Source: Streptomyces sp. DG1A-41
GTDB taxonomy: Bacteria > Actinomycetota > Actinomycetes > Streptomycetales > Streptomycetaceae
Assembly: GCF_037055355.1 (NCBI RefSeq)
Contig: NZ_CP146350.1
Coordinates: 2,999,001 to 3,063,000 of the forward strand
Direction of reading: 5' to 3'
DNA length: 64,000 nucleotides
Shown here: piece after piece, positions 42,590 to 54,358 of the stretch
Layout of the letters: each line of letters opens with the position of its first letter
Position numbering within the stretch: the stretch's first letter is position 1
The notes under the pieces: generated by a model
What the model was told of the DNA's origin: nothing
What the model saw: the letters and a program-made list of their open reading frames with translations, nothing else
Database searches by the model: none
Made by a program: the position numbers and the translations under genes

Positions 42590-44832
42590 GTCGGCAACCT
42601 CCGGCTTCCCCGCCGGCGGCGGCGCCTTCGGGTGTCACGGTTCTGAGGCGTCGGCGGGGCCGCCGTCGCAGGCTGGAGCGGGTCGGCCGAGGCGTTCGGG
42701 TCCTTCTTGTTCGCCTGCTGGTCCTTGGCCGGGTCCTTGGGGACCTTCGGGGAGGCGATGGTGCCGTCCGTCCTGACCTTCGGCAGGGCCTTCTCCGGGG
42801 TGGGCAGCAGCGCCTTCTTCGGGTCGATGTCGCCGTCCGGGGAGACGCCGTACAGCGCGTTGTAGATGTTGCGGACGGCGGGGCCCGAGGCGCCGGAGCC
42901 CGTACCACCCTGGGAGATCGTCATGACGATCGAGTAGTCCTTGGTGTACGTGGCGAACCAGGAGGTGGTCTGCTTGCCGTAGACCTCCGCCGTACCCGTC
43001 TTGGCGTGCATCGGGATCTTGTCCTGCGGCCAGCCGCCGAACCGCCAGGCGGCCGTACCGCGGGTGGCGACTCCCGCGAGGGCATCGCTTATCTCGCTGC
43101 GCGTCTTCTGCGTCATCGGCAGCTTGCCGTGCGACTTGGGCTTGATGGGCGTGACGGTCTTGCCGTCGGCGCTGATGACGGCCTTGCCGACCGAGGGGGT
43201 GTACATGGTGCCGCCATTGGAGATGGCCGAGTAGATGGTGGCCATCTGGATGGGGGTGACGAGGGTGTCGCCCTGGCCGATGGAGTAGTTGACGGAGTCA
43301 CCGGCGCGCATGCGGTTGCCTTCGAGGCAGTTCTCGTAGGCGATCTTCTCGGCGTAGCTGCCGTTGCGCTTGCCGGTGCGGCACCAGGCGTCCTTGTTGG
43401 CCTTCCAGTAGTCCAGCTTCCACTGGCGGTCGGGGACGCGGCCGGTGACCTCGTTGGGCAGGTCGATGCCGGTTTCCTTGCCGAGGCCGAACTGGTGGGC
43501 GGTCTTGTAGAACCAGTCCTTGGCGTTCTTCTTCGGCTTGGTGCCGCCGTCCTTCTTCCACTCCTCGTGGGAGAGCCGGTAGAAGACCGTGTCGCAGGAG
43601 ACCTCCAGGGCGCGGCCGAGGCTGATCGGGCCGTATCCCTTGGACTCGAAGTTCTTGAAGACCTGGCCGCCGATCGAGTACGAGCTGGAGCACTGGTAGG
43701 GGCCGTTGAAGGAGTAGCCCGCGTTGACCGCGGCGGCCGTCGGGATGACCTTGAAGATGGAGCCGGGTGCCGACTGGCCCTGGATCGCGCGGTTGAGCAG
43801 CGGGTAGTTGGAGCTCTTGCCGGTGAGCCGCGCGTAGTCCTTGGCGGAGATGCCGCCCACCCAGGCGTTCGGGTCGTACGTCGGGTTGGAGGCCATGGCG
43901 ACGACGCGGCCGGTCTTGGCCTCCATGACGACGACGGCGCCGGAGTCGGCCTTGTAGTTCGTGCCCGTGTTGCGGTCGTGCTCCTTGCGGGCCTGCTTCA
44001 TGGCCTCGTTCAGCTCGTACTCGGCGATCCGCTGGACGCGGGCGTCGATGCTGGTGACGAGGTTGTCGCCGGGGTGGGCCGGGTCGGCCTCGGCCTGGCC
44101 GATGACGCGGCCGAGGTTGTCGACCTCGTAGCGCGTGACGCCGGCCTTGCCGCGCAGCTGCTTGTCGTACTCGCGCTCCAGGCCGGAACGGCCGACCTGG
44201 TCGGAGCGCAGGTAGGGCGAGTTGGTGTTCTGCGCCTTCTTGATCTCCTCGTCGGTGACCGGCGAGAGGTAGCCGAGGACCTGGGCGGTGTTGGCCTTGC
44301 CCGGGCTCGGGTAGCGGCGCACGGCCTGGGGCTCGGCGGTGATGCCGGGGAAGTCCTCGGCGCGCTCGCGGATCTGGAGGGCCTGCTTGGGGGTGGCCTC
44401 GTCGGTGATGGGGATGGGCTGGTAGGGCGAGCCGTTCCAGCAGGGCTGGGGAGTCTTGGCGTCGCACAGCCGGACCTTCTCCTGAACCTCCTCGGGGGTC
44501 ATCTCCAGGACCGAGGCGAGCTTGGTGAGGACATCCTTGCCGTCGTCCGGCATCTTCAGCAGGTCGGTGCGGGAGGCGGAGACGACCAGTCGCGTCTCGT
44601 TGTCGGCGAGGGCCACGCCGCGCGCGTCCAGGATGGAGCCGCGGACGGCCGGCTGGACGACCTGCTGGACGTGGTTCCCCGACGCCTCCTTGGCGTAGGC
44701 CGCGCCCTCACGGATCTGGAGGTACCACAGGCGTCCGCCGAGGGTGAGCAGGAGGGAGAGGACGAGGACCTGGATGACGACGAGCCGGATCTGGACCCGT
44801 GGGTTCCGGCCGGTCTCGGGAATGTTGGTCAC
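42586..44832 (-). CDS. mrdA: Class B penicillin-binding protein 2
   Basis: 748 residues from GTG 44830-44832, chosen because GGGGAG lies 9 nt upstream. An in-frame ATG at 44985 overlaps the mreD stop and is an alternative that would add 51 residues. There is one transmembrane helix (LVVIQVLVLSLLLTLGGRLW), a dimerisation domain starting VRGSILDARGVALADN, and a transpeptidase domain with the active serine S358 in SAPGSIFK, then KTGTAEV. The C-terminal ~100 residues are Pro/Lys-rich with an Arg run at the very end. It pairs with RodA in the elongasome or sporulation wall complex. Confidence 0.95.
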   Translation of the reverse strand: MTNIPETGRNPRVQIRLVVIQVLVLSLLLTLGGRLWYLQIREGAAYAKEASGNHVQQVVQPAVRGSILDARGVALADNETRLVVSASRTDLLKMPDDGKDVLTKLASVLEMTPEEVQEKVRLCDAKTPQPCWNGSPYQPIPITDEATPKQALQIRERAEDFPGITAEPQAVRRYPSPGKANTAQVLGYLSPVTDEEIKKAQNTNSPYLRSDQVGRSGLEREYDKQLRGKAGVTRYEVDNLGRVIGQAEADPAHPGDNLVTSIDARVQRIAEYELNEAMKQARKEHDRNTGTNYKADSGAVVVMEAKTGRVVAMASNPTYDPNAWVGGISAKDYARLTGKSSNYPLLNRAIQGQSAPGSIFKVIPTAAAVNAGYSFNGPYQCSSSYSIGGQVFKNFESKGYGPISLGRALEVSCDTVFYRLSHEEWKKDGGTKPKKNAKDWFYKTAHQFGLGKETGIDLPNEVTGRVPDRQWKLDYWKANKDAWCRTGKRNGSYAEKIAYENCLEGNRMRAGDSVNYSIGQGDTLVTPIQMATIYSAISNGGTMYTPSVGKAVISADGKTVTPIKPKSHGKLPMTQKTRSEISDALAGVATRGTAAWRFGGWPQDKIPMHAKTGTAEVYGKQTTSWFATYTKDYSIVMTISQGGTGSGASGPAVRNIYNALYGVSPDGDIDPKKALLPTPEKALPKVRTDGTIASPKVPKDPAKDQQANKKDPNASADPLQPATAAPPTPQNRDTRRRRRRRGSRRLPT

Positions 44833-44981
44833 TGCGGCCGACTCCCCCTCTCGGTGCGCGTACGGATGTGCGGATACGACGGTGTGTCCGGGCACGCGTG
44901 TGCGGATACGAGTGGGGAACGACGGGTCCACACGCCGGCGTTCCTGACCGGACCGGCCCGTTCGGGTGAACTTCCCTGAGT

Positions 44982-45653
44982 TCACAGCCGCTTGACCCCC
45001 TTGATGCGCCCCGCCCGCGCCATCCGTGCCCGGGCCGCCTTCACCCGCAGCTTGTTGCGCTGGCTGCCGATGTTCAGGCCGGTGCCGCCGGAGAGCCAGC
45101 CGGAGGAGATGTCGGTGGCCTTGGCGGCGGAGCCGGCCTCGGCGAGCGGATCGTTCTCGGCGCGTCTGGCCAGCGCCATGACCCCCGGCACCACGAACGG
45201 GGCGAGCAGCAGGTCGTACAGGGCTGCCGTGAACAGCAAGCTGCCCAGGCCCACATGGCGGGCGGCGGTGTCACCGACGAGGGCACCGACCCCGGCGTAC
45301 AGCAGGGTGGAGCCGAGGGCGGCGGCGACCACCACGACCATGGGGCCGGTCGCGGACTTCAGCTGGCCCGTCTCCGGTTTCACCAGGCCCGCGAGGTAGC
45401 CGATGAGGCACAGCACGAGGGCGTAGCGCCCGGCGGCGTGGTCGGCGGGCGGGGCCAGATCGGCGAGCAGGCCCGCGCCGAAACCGATGAGGGCGCCGCC
45501 CACATGGCCGTACACCAGCGCCAGGCCGAGGACGGTGAGGAGCATCAGGTCGGGCACGGCGCCCGGCAGATGGAGGCGGGCGAGGACGCTCACCTGGACC
45601 ACCAGGGCGACGACGACCAGGGCGGAGGAGAGCAGGATCCGGTTGACGCGCAT
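44982..45653 (-). CDS. mreD: Rod shape-determining membrane protein MreD
   Basis: 223 residues. Five or six helices, beginning MRVNRILLSSALVVVALVVQ, with LPGAVPDLMLLTVLGLALVYGHVGGALIGFGAGLLADLAPPADHAAG (in part) characteristic of MreD. A basic C-tail (KLRVKAARARMARAGRIKG) is longer than in rod-shaped Gram-negatives. It starts 13 nt after the mreC stop. It bridges MreC and the PBP2-RodA complex in the membrane. Confidence 0.93.
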   Translation of the reverse strand: MRVNRILLSSALVVVALVVQVSVLARLHLPGAVPDLMLLTVLGLALVYGHVGGALIGFGAGLLADLAPPADHAAGRYALVLCLIGYLAGLVKPETGQLKSATGPMVVVVAAALGSTLLYAGVGALVGDTAARHVGLGSLLFTAALYDLLLAPFVVPGVMALARRAENDPLAEAGSAAKATDISSGWLSGGTGLNIGSQRNKLRVKAARARMARAGRIKGVKRL

Positions 45654-45666
45654 GGGGTGACAGCTC

Positions 45667-46614
45667 CTACTGCTCTTGCTGGATCTGGCCGTCCGCGGGG
45701 GCCTCGGCGGACGGCGTCACGGTCACCGTCACCGTCGGCCTGGGAGTCGGCTTCGGCTTGGGCGGGAGCACCGTGTCGCGCGGGTCCTTCTTCGGGGCCT
45801 CGACGACGACACCGACGATGTCGAGCTTGCTGAAGGCGGCGTACGGCGTGACGTAGAGCGTGCGGGTCAGCCCCCCACCTGACGGGTCGACGCGGGAGAC
45901 CACGCCGACGGGCACGCCGGGCACGAACGGCCGGTCGGCCTGCGAGCCGAAGGTGACCAGGCGGTCGCCCTTCTTCACCTCCGCCTTGCCGTTGAGGAGT
46001 TCCACGCGCAGCGGGCGGTCGCCCTGCCCGGAGGCGAAACCGAGCTCGTCGCTGGCCTCCATCCGGGTGCCGACCGTGAAGTCGGGGTCGCTGGCGAGCA
46101 GGACCGTGGCGGTGTTGGGCCCGACGGTGGTGACCCGGCCGACGAGCCCGTCCCCGTTCAGGACGGTCATGTCGCGTTTGATGCCGTCGTTGGCGCCGAC
46201 GTCGATGGTGATGGTCCAGGAGAAGCCCTGAGCGGCCCCGATGGCGATGACCTCGGCGCCCTTGATGCCGTACTGGCCCTGGCCGGAGATCTTCAGCATC
46301 TTGTCGAGCTGCTTGAGGCGGCTGCGGCTGCGGTCGTCGCTGCCGAGCCGGGCCTTCAGGGCCGCGTTCTCCTCTTCCAGCGCGGCGAGCCGGTCGTGCC
46401 GCTCGCCGGAGTCCCGGATGGCGGAGACCGCGTTGCCGACCGGGTCGACCGCGGCCGACACACCGCTCTCGATCGGGCCGAAGACCGTCGCCGCGCCCTG
46501 CCGGGCACCGTCGACCGGGGAATCCTCCCCGCCGCGAATGTCCACCGTGATCAACGCGAACGCGATGGCGATCAGCAGCACCAGGAGCAGCCGACTCTCT
46601 CGTGTGTCCCTCAC
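45667..46614 (-). CDS. mreC: Rod shape-determining protein MreC
   Basis: 315 residues from GTG 46612-46614. There is one N-terminal transmembrane anchor (LLLVLLIAIAFALITVD), a coiled coil (about 65-105: RLAALEEENAALKARL), then the double beta-barrel domain with VIAIGAAQGFSWTITIDVGANDGI (in part), GLVGRVTTVGPNTATVLLASDPDFTVG (in part) and YVTPYAAFSKLDIVGVV. The C-terminus is Pro/Thr-rich (PKPKPTPRPTVTVTVTPS). It scaffolds the wall synthesis complex. Confidence 0.95.
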   Translation of the reverse strand: MRDTRESRLLLVLLIAIAFALITVDIRGGEDSPVDGARQGAATVFGPIESGVSAAVDPVGNAVSAIRDSGERHDRLAALEEENAALKARLGSDDRSRSRLKQLDKMLKISGQGQYGIKGAEVIAIGAAQGFSWTITIDVGANDGIKRDMTVLNGDGLVGRVTTVGPNTATVLLASDPDFTVGTRMEASDELGFASGQGDRPLRVELLNGKAEVKKGDRLVTFGSQADRPFVPGVPVGVVSRVDPSGGGLTRTLYVTPYAAFSKLDIVGVVVEAPKKDPRDTVLPPKPKPTPRPTVTVTVTPSAEAPADGQIQQEQ

Positions 46615-46710
46615 GTGCGGCGGCCGTGCCCTTCCTCATAGGAATTCCGGGAAGCCCCAGGGAAACCCGAGGGGCTGCATTGTGGGAGCTTGTGCATCTA
46701 TATCAATGAT

Positions 46711-46744
46711 CCGCCGTACGAGAGGAGATCGTCCCGTACGGCGG
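46711..46744. terminator. Hairpin between mreB and mreC
   Basis: A perfect 10-bp stem (46711-46720 with 46735-46744) with a 14-nt loop, 15 nt after the mreB stop. It should end most mreB transcripts and let a minority read into mreCD. A second weaker repeat (46653-46658 with 46671-46676) lies nearby. Confidence 0.65.
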
Positions 46745-46759
46745 AATCGAAGAGTTACG

Positions 46760-47791
46760 TCATCTGCGCGGCTGGGCGTCCAGAACCTGCTGGAGCGCCT
46801 CGAACTCCTCGACACACTTTCCGGATCCGAGCGCCACGCTGTCCAGAGGGTCCTCGGCGATGTGGATCGGCATACCGGTCTCCCGGCGCAGCCGCTCGTC
46901 CAGGCCCCTGAGCAGCGCTCCCCCGCCGGTCAGAACGATTCCTCGGTCCATGATGTCGCCGGACAGCTCCGGCGGACACTTGTCGAGGGTCGTCTTGACG
47001 GCGTCGACGATCGCGTTGACCGGCTCCTCGATCGCCTTGCGGACTTCGGCCGCGGAGACGACCACGGTCTTCGGCAGCCCGGAGACCAGGTCACGCCCGC
47101 GGATTTCGGTGTGCTCGTCGGAGTCGAGGTCGTACGCCGAACCGATCGTGATCTTGATCTGCTCGGCCGTGCGCTCACCCAGCAGGAGGGAGTACTCCTT
47201 CTTGATGTGCTGGATGATCGCGTTGTCCAGTTCGTCGCCCGCGACGCGGATGGACTGGGCGGTGACGATGCCGCCGAGGGAGATGACCGCGACCTCTGTG
47301 GTGCCGCCGCCGATGTCGACCACCATGTTGCCCGTGGCCTCGTGGACCGGCAGGCCGGAGCCGATGGCCGCGGCCATGGGCTCCTCGATGATGTGCACCT
47401 GGCGGGCGCCGGCCTGGGACGACGCCTCGATGACGGCGCGGCGCTCGACGCCCGTGATGCCCGAGGGCACGCAGACGACGACCCGCGGACGAGCCAGATA
47501 CCGCCGCTTGTGGATCTTCAGGATGAAGTAGCGGAGCATCCGCTCGGTGATCTCGAAGTCGGCGATCACACCGTCCTTCAGTGGACGAACGGCAACGATG
47601 TTGCCGGGTGTGCGCCCGATCATCTTCTTCGCTTCGGCACCGACCGCGAGGATGCCACCGGTGTTGGTGTTGATCGCGACGACGGACGGCTCGTTGAGTA
47701 CGATCCCGCGACCCCTGACGTACACCAGCGTGTTGGCGGTCCCGAGGTCGACAGCCATGTCACGGCCGATGAACGACATTGAGTTCCCCAT
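46760..47791 (-). CDS. mreB: Actin-like cell-shape protein MreB
   Basis: 343 residues from ATG 47789-47791 ([20 protein letters not shown]). A second ATG at 47777-47779 has GGGGAA at ideal distance and could be the actual start. Actin-fold motifs are present: phosphate 1 [11 protein letters not shown], phosphate 2 [18 protein letters not shown], and adenosine [16 protein letters not shown], plus [13 protein letters not shown]. In Streptomyces MreB works mainly in spore wall thickening rather than vegetative elongation. It is the first gene of the mreBCD-pbp2-rodA run. Confidence 0.97.
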   Translation of the reverse strand: MGNSMSFIGRDMAVDLGTANTLVYVRGRGIVLNEPSVVAINTNTGGILAVGAEAKKMIGRTPGNIVAVRPLKDGVIADFEITERMLRYFILKIHKRRYLARPRVVVCVPSGITGVERRAVIEASSQAGARQVHIIEEPMAAAIGSGLPVHEATGNMVVDIGGGTTEVAVISLGGIVTAQSIRVAGDELDNAIIQHIKKEYSLLLGERTAEQIKITIGSAYDLDSDEHTEIRGRDLVSGLPKTVVVSAAEVRKAIEEPVNAIVDAVKTTLDKCPPELSGDIMDRGIVLTGGGALLRGLDERLRRETGMPIHIAEDPLDSVALGSGKCVEEFEALQQVLDAQPRR

Positions 47792-48041
47792 CAGGATTCG
47801 TCTGGCCTTCCCACTAGCTTTTGAGGGCTTTTCAGGTAGGCAAAGGTGGGTGCTGTGACGTGAAGGCTTCCATCGTAGACGCGCCTTCGCGAACACTGCG
47901 GGAGGGTCTCCGTCATTGTCAGCAGATGCTGTGCGCGTTCGCTTGTGGAGACGGGCGTTTGGGGACCATCGTTCCCTCGATCGCCACGCATATGCCAAGA
48001 AGTCCGGGAGCCCCGCCCCCAGACTTCCCTCGCCGTTCGCC

Positions 48042-48455
48042 TTACGCGCGACCCGGGAAGAAGATCTTCACCTCGCGCTCGGCGGACTCCTCCGAGTCGG
48101 AGGCGTGGATCAGGTTCTCCCGGACGATGACGCCGTAGTCGCCGCGGATGGAGCCGGGGGCCGCGGCGATCGGGTCGGTCGGGCCGGCGAGCGCCCGCAG
48201 CCCCTCGATGACCCGCTCGCCCTCGACGATCATCGCCACGACCGGGCCGGAGGCCATGAACTCCACCAGCGGCTCGTAGAAGGGCTTGCCCTTGTGCTCG
48301 CCGTAGTGCTGCTCCAGCGTGTCCTGGTCCAGGGTGCGCAGCTCCAGCGCGGTGATCGTCCAGCCCGCCTTGCGCTCGATGCGGCTGATGATCTCGCCGG
48401 TCAGGCCTCGACGGACGGCGTCGGGCTTGAGGAGGACGAGGGTGCGCTGGCTCAC
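48042..48455 (-). CDS. ndk: Nucleoside diphosphate kinase
   Basis: 137 residues from GTG 48453-48455, with AAGGAG 6 nt upstream. Transfers the gamma-phosphate between nucleoside di- and triphosphates through H117 in [33 protein letters not shown] and GSIRGDYG are typical. Normal length; ends [10 protein letters not shown]. Confidence 0.97.
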   Translation of the reverse strand: MSQRTLVLLKPDAVRRGLTGEIISRIERKAGWTITALELRTLDQDTLEQHYGEHKGKPFYEPLVEFMASGPVVAMIVEGERVIEGLRALAGPTDPIAAAPGSIRGDYGVIVRENLIHASDSEESAEREVKIFFPGRA

Positions 48456-48520
48456 GACGGGCTCCTTATGCATCAAGGTTGTGCGGTGAGACGAGATTAC
48501 CCGGCGTGTCGGGGCGTCTG

Positions 48521-48877
48521 TTACGCAGCGTCAGGTGTGGAGGAGCCGGACCGGTCCGCGAATCTCGCCTTCGCCTCGTCCACCTTCCGCCCGTAGTGCA
48601 CGGACGCCCACCACAGGGCCGCGAAGACCACGCCCAGGAAGAACATCATCGGCACGGCGAAGCCCGACGCGACCAGCGCGATCTGCAACGCCCAGCCGAG
48701 CGCGACCCCGCCCGGGCGCGTCACCAGGCCGCACAGCACCAGGCACAGGAACATCGCGACACCGCTGACCGTCCACACGGTCGCCATGGACAGGTCCGGG
48801 TCCTTCATGGCGACCAGACCGGCGAAGCCGATGATGAAGAACTCGCCGATCAGGGTCGAAGAACAGAGCGTACGCAC
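48521..48877 (-). CDS. DUF4233 membrane protein
   Basis: 118 residues from GTG 48875-48877, six nucleotides after the folC stop, so cotranscribed. Four hydrophobic segments (MRTLCSSTLIGEFFIIGFAG first) and the DUF4233 core ALGWALQIALVASGFAVPMM (in part), FFLGVVFAALWWASVHYGRKVD (in part). It is a conserved actinobacterial companion of folC; its function is unknown. Confidence 0.88.
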   Translation of the reverse strand: MRTLCSSTLIGEFFIIGFAGLVAMKDPDLSMATVWTVSGVAMFLCLVLCGLVTRPGGVALGWALQIALVASGFAVPMMFFLGVVFAALWWASVHYGRKVDEAKARFADRSGSSTPDAA

Positions 48878-48883
48878 GGGATC

Positions 48884-50407
48884 TCAGCCCCTCCCCAGGA
48901 GCAGTCGGGCCTCGCCGACGGTGATGACGGAACCGGTGACGAGCACACCGCCGCCCGCGAACTCGCCCTCCTCCTCGGCCAGCGTGATCGCGGCCTCCAG
49001 CGCGTCGGGCAGCCGCGGCTCGACCTGGACGCGCTCCTCGCCGAACACCTCGACGGCGATGCCGGCCAGCTCGTCGGCGTCCATCGCGCGGTGGCTGGAG
49101 TTCTGCGTGACCACGACTTCGGCGAACACCGGCTCGAAGGCCTCCAGCAGCCCCCGCACGTTCTTGTCGCCGCTGGCGCCGACCACACCGATGAGGCGGC
49201 TGAACTGGAAGGCCTCCCCGACCGCCTCGGCAGCGGCCCGGGCACCCGCCGGATTGTGGGCGGCGTCCAGCACCACCGTCGGGGAACGCCGCACGACCTC
49301 CAGCCGGCCCGGCGAGGCGACGGCCGCGAACGCCTTGCGGACCGTGTCCAAATCCAGCGGATCGGGCCGCTGCGCGCCGACGCCGAAGAACGCCTCCACG
49401 GCGGCGAGCGCGACGGCCGCGTTGTGCGCCTGGTGCGCGCCGTGCAGCGGCAGGTACACCTCGGTGTACTCGCCGCCGAGGCCGCGCAGCGTCAGCAGCT
49501 GTCCGCCCACGGCCACCTGCCGGTCCACGACACCGAACTCCAGCCCCTCCCGGGCCACGGTCGCGTCCACCTCGACGGCCTTCTTCAGCAGCACCTGCGC
49601 CGCGTCGACCGGCTGCTGCGCCAGGATGACGGTCGCGCCCTGCTTGACGATGCCGGCCTTCTCGGCGGCGATCTCCGCGTGCGTGGTGCCGAGCCGGTCG
49701 GTGTGGTCGAGGTCTATGGGGGTGACGACGGCGACGTCACCGTCGATCACGTTCGTGGCGTCCCAGGAGCCGCCCATGCCGACCTCGACGACGGCGACGT
49801 CGACGGGCGCGTCGGCGAACGCCGCGTACGCCATTCCGGTCAGCACCTCGAAGAAGGACAGCCGGTACTCCTGTCGGCCGTCGACCATCTCCACGTACGG
49901 CTTGATGTCCTGGTACGTCTCGATGAACCGCTCGGCGGAGATGGGGGCGCCGTCCAGGCTGATGCGCTCGGTGATCGACTGCACGTGCGGCGAGGTGTAG
50001 CGGCCGGTCCGCAGCTCGAAGGCGCCGAGCAGGGCCTCGATCATGCGGGCCGTGGAGGTCTTGCCGTTCGTCCCCGTGATGTGGATCGACGGGTACGACC
50101 GCTGCGGCTCTCCCAGCACGTCCATCAGCGCGGCGATACGGCTGACGGAGGGCTCCAGCTTGGTCTCGCCCCAGCGCGTGGCGAGCTCCGCCTCGACCTC
50201 GCGCAGGGCCTTGTCGACCTCGGGGTCGGCGGGCCTGGTCGGGATGTCGGCCTCCGGGGGGCCGCCCTGGGTACGCAGGGTTCGGCTGCCGGCTTCGATG
50301 ACGGCGAGGTCGGGGTCGCGGGTGGTCTCCTCCGCGATGATCTCGTCGAAGGTGTTGAGGGGGTCGGGCTGGTCGTCGGCGCTGTGGTCTGGAGGGAGCT
50401 CGCTCAC
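48884..50407 (-). CDS. folC: Folylpolyglutamate/dihydrofolate synthase
   Basis: 507 residues, longer than most FolC because of an acidic, Pro-rich N-terminal extension of ~65 residues (MSELPPDHSADDQPDPL). The Mur-ligase-like core has the P-loop HITGTNGKTSTARMI, TSPHVQSITERISLDG, VVEVGMGGSWDATNVI, DLDHTDRLG and LDAAHNPAGARAAAEAV. It adds glutamate to folates and may also make dihydrofolate. The alternative start within the extension cannot be excluded. Confidence 0.95.
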   Translation of the reverse strand: MSELPPDHSADDQPDPLNTFDEIIAEETTRDPDLAVIEAGSRTLRTQGGPPEADIPTRPADPEVDKALREVEAELATRWGETKLEPSVSRIAALMDVLGEPQRSYPSIHITGTNGKTSTARMIEALLGAFELRTGRYTSPHVQSITERISLDGAPISAERFIETYQDIKPYVEMVDGRQEYRLSFFEVLTGMAYAAFADAPVDVAVVEVGMGGSWDATNVIDGDVAVVTPIDLDHTDRLGTTHAEIAAEKAGIVKQGATVILAQQPVDAAQVLLKKAVEVDATVAREGLEFGVVDRQVAVGGQLLTLRGLGGEYTEVYLPLHGAHQAHNAAVALAAVEAFFGVGAQRPDPLDLDTVRKAFAAVASPGRLEVVRRSPTVVLDAAHNPAGARAAAEAVGEAFQFSRLIGVVGASGDKNVRGLLEAFEPVFAEVVVTQNSSHRAMDADELAGIAVEVFGEERVQVEPRLPDALEAAITLAEEEGEFAGGGVLVTGSVITVGEARLLLGRG

Positions 50408-50534
50408 GGGGCCAGTCTACGGAGCGGGGGTGACATTGCTCGGGGGTGGTTTGTGTCGTGGTGTTCGTGCGGGTTGTCTGTGGCTTGTCGCGCACTTCCC
50501 CGCGCCCCTTGGGTACGTGCCGCTGAGCCACGGC

Positions 50535-50568
50535 TGAGGCCCCCGGCCTGACGGCTCCGGGGGCCTCA
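50535..50568. terminator. Terminator between valS and folC
   Basis: A perfect 12-bp GC stem (50535-50546 with 50557-50568) with a 10-nt loop, 18 nt past the valS stop on the minus strand. It splits valS from the folC-DUF4233 unit. Confidence 0.75.
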
Positions 50569-50585
50569 CACACCCGTACGAACCC

Positions 50586-53210
<2,625 letters not shown>

Positions 53211-53347
53211 GGGGGTCAGTTTAGAGGTGTCACTACCCCGTCCCGAAACGCGTTTGCCTTGTAACGGTGGGGGCCCGATGCCATGCACACGGCGGGTCTG
53301 CGCCAGGATGTCTCGAACGCATCAGCATCTGGAGGGGAACCCAGAAC

Positions 53348-54298
53348 ATGAGCTACAACCAGCCGGGCCCGTACGGCGGGCAGCCCCAGCAGCCCGGACC
53401 GTACGGCCAGCCAGGCCCCTACGGCCAGCCGCCGCAGGCCCCCCAGCCCGGCTACGGCTACCCCCAGCAGGCCCCTCCGCCCCAGCCCGGCTACGGCTAC
53501 CCCCAGCAGCCCCCGCAGGGCGTCCCGCCCCAGCCGAATCCCTACGGCCAGCAGCCCCCGTACGGCCAGCAGCCGCCCCACGGCCAGGCCCCGTACGGCG
53601 TCCCTCAGCCCCCGGCCCCGGGCGGGGGCAAGAAGAAGACGGGCATCATCATCGGCGCGGTGGCCGTCGTGGCCGCGATCGGCGTGGGCGCGTACTTCGT
53701 GATCGGCGGGGGCGGCGGCCTGGAGGACGACGGGCCGCACAAGCTCACGACGCCGGCGACGGTGCTCAGCGACTACAAGCGCACCACGAAGGACGGGGCG
53801 ACCGTCGGCGCCGACTCGACGGCGGAGCTGGAGAAGAGCGGCGTCAAGAACGCCAAGACCGCGGCGGGCCTCTACAACACGGTGGACCTGAGCGACTACG
53901 ACCCCGACGACCCGGCGTCCGCGGCGAAGATGGCGACGGCCAAGACCCTTTCGGTGGCCGGTGCCTACGGTGAGATCTCCGACCCGGAGGCGACACTGGA
54001 CCTGTTCTTCGCCAACTTCAAGAAGTCGGCCGAGAAGGAGTCCGCCACCGGATCCGGCAAGCCGGAGCTGGTCGGCGAGCCCGAGGCGGCCGACCTCGAC
54101 GGCGCGGTCATGAAGTGCCAGTCGGTCAGGGGGCAGGACCGGCTGACCGAGCAGGAGAAGACCAACTGGTTCTGCGCGTGGGCCGATTACAGCACGATCG
54201 CCATCGTGTCGCCGGGTGACGCGGCGCAGGGCGTCACCAAGGACGTGGCGATCGACCTCACCACCAAGGCCCGCAAGGAAGTCCGCGTCAAGGCCTGA
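53348..54298 (+). CDS. Membrane-anchored protein with Pro/Gly/Tyr-rich cytoplasmic tail
   Basis: 316 residues from ATG 53348. Residues 1-95 are repeats of the type [13 protein letters not shown] and PPYGQQ. One transmembrane helix follows a KKK stop ([21 protein letters not shown], in part), then an extracytoplasmic domain of ~190 residues with two Cys (MKCQSV, WFCAWAD) that could form a disulfide. The topology is common in Streptomyces, and the function is not known. It is convergent with clpX. Confidence 0.85.
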   Translation: MSYNQPGPYGGQPQQPGPYGQPGPYGQPPQAPQPGYGYPQQAPPPQPGYGYPQQPPQGVPPQPNPYGQQPPYGQQPPHGQAPYGVPQPPAPGGGKKKTGIIIGAVAVVAAIGVGAYFVIGGGGGLEDDGPHKLTTPATVLSDYKRTTKDGATVGADSTAELEKSGVKNAKTAAGLYNTVDLSDYDPDDPASAAKMATAKTLSVAGAYGEISDPEATLDLFFANFKKSAEKESATGSGKPELVGEPEAADLDGAVMKCQSVRGQDRLTEQEKTNWFCAWADYSTIAIVSPGDAAQGVTKDVAIDLTTKARKEVRVKA

Positions 54299-54313
54299 CC
54301 CCGGCAACGACGA

Positions 54314-54341
54314 AGGCGCCCGGCAACTGTGCCGGGCGCCT
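54314..54341. terminator. Bidirectional terminator between the Pro-rich gene and clpX
   Basis: A perfect 12-bp stem (54314-54325 with 54330-54341) with a 4-nt loop between convergent stops (54298 and the expected clpX stop at 54359). Confidence 0.85.
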
Positions 54342-54358
54342 GCGCGTGCAGTGGGTGA

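Noticed and set aside
53211..53347. T-box or other riboswitch before valS
   Set aside because: The gap is short and no specifier-loop or conserved T-box sequence could be seen.
53360..53610. Repeated CAGCCC/TACGGC units as possible DNA repeat element
   Set aside because: They are codons for the Pro/Gly/Tyr/Gln-rich N-terminus of a membrane protein in an intact frame.
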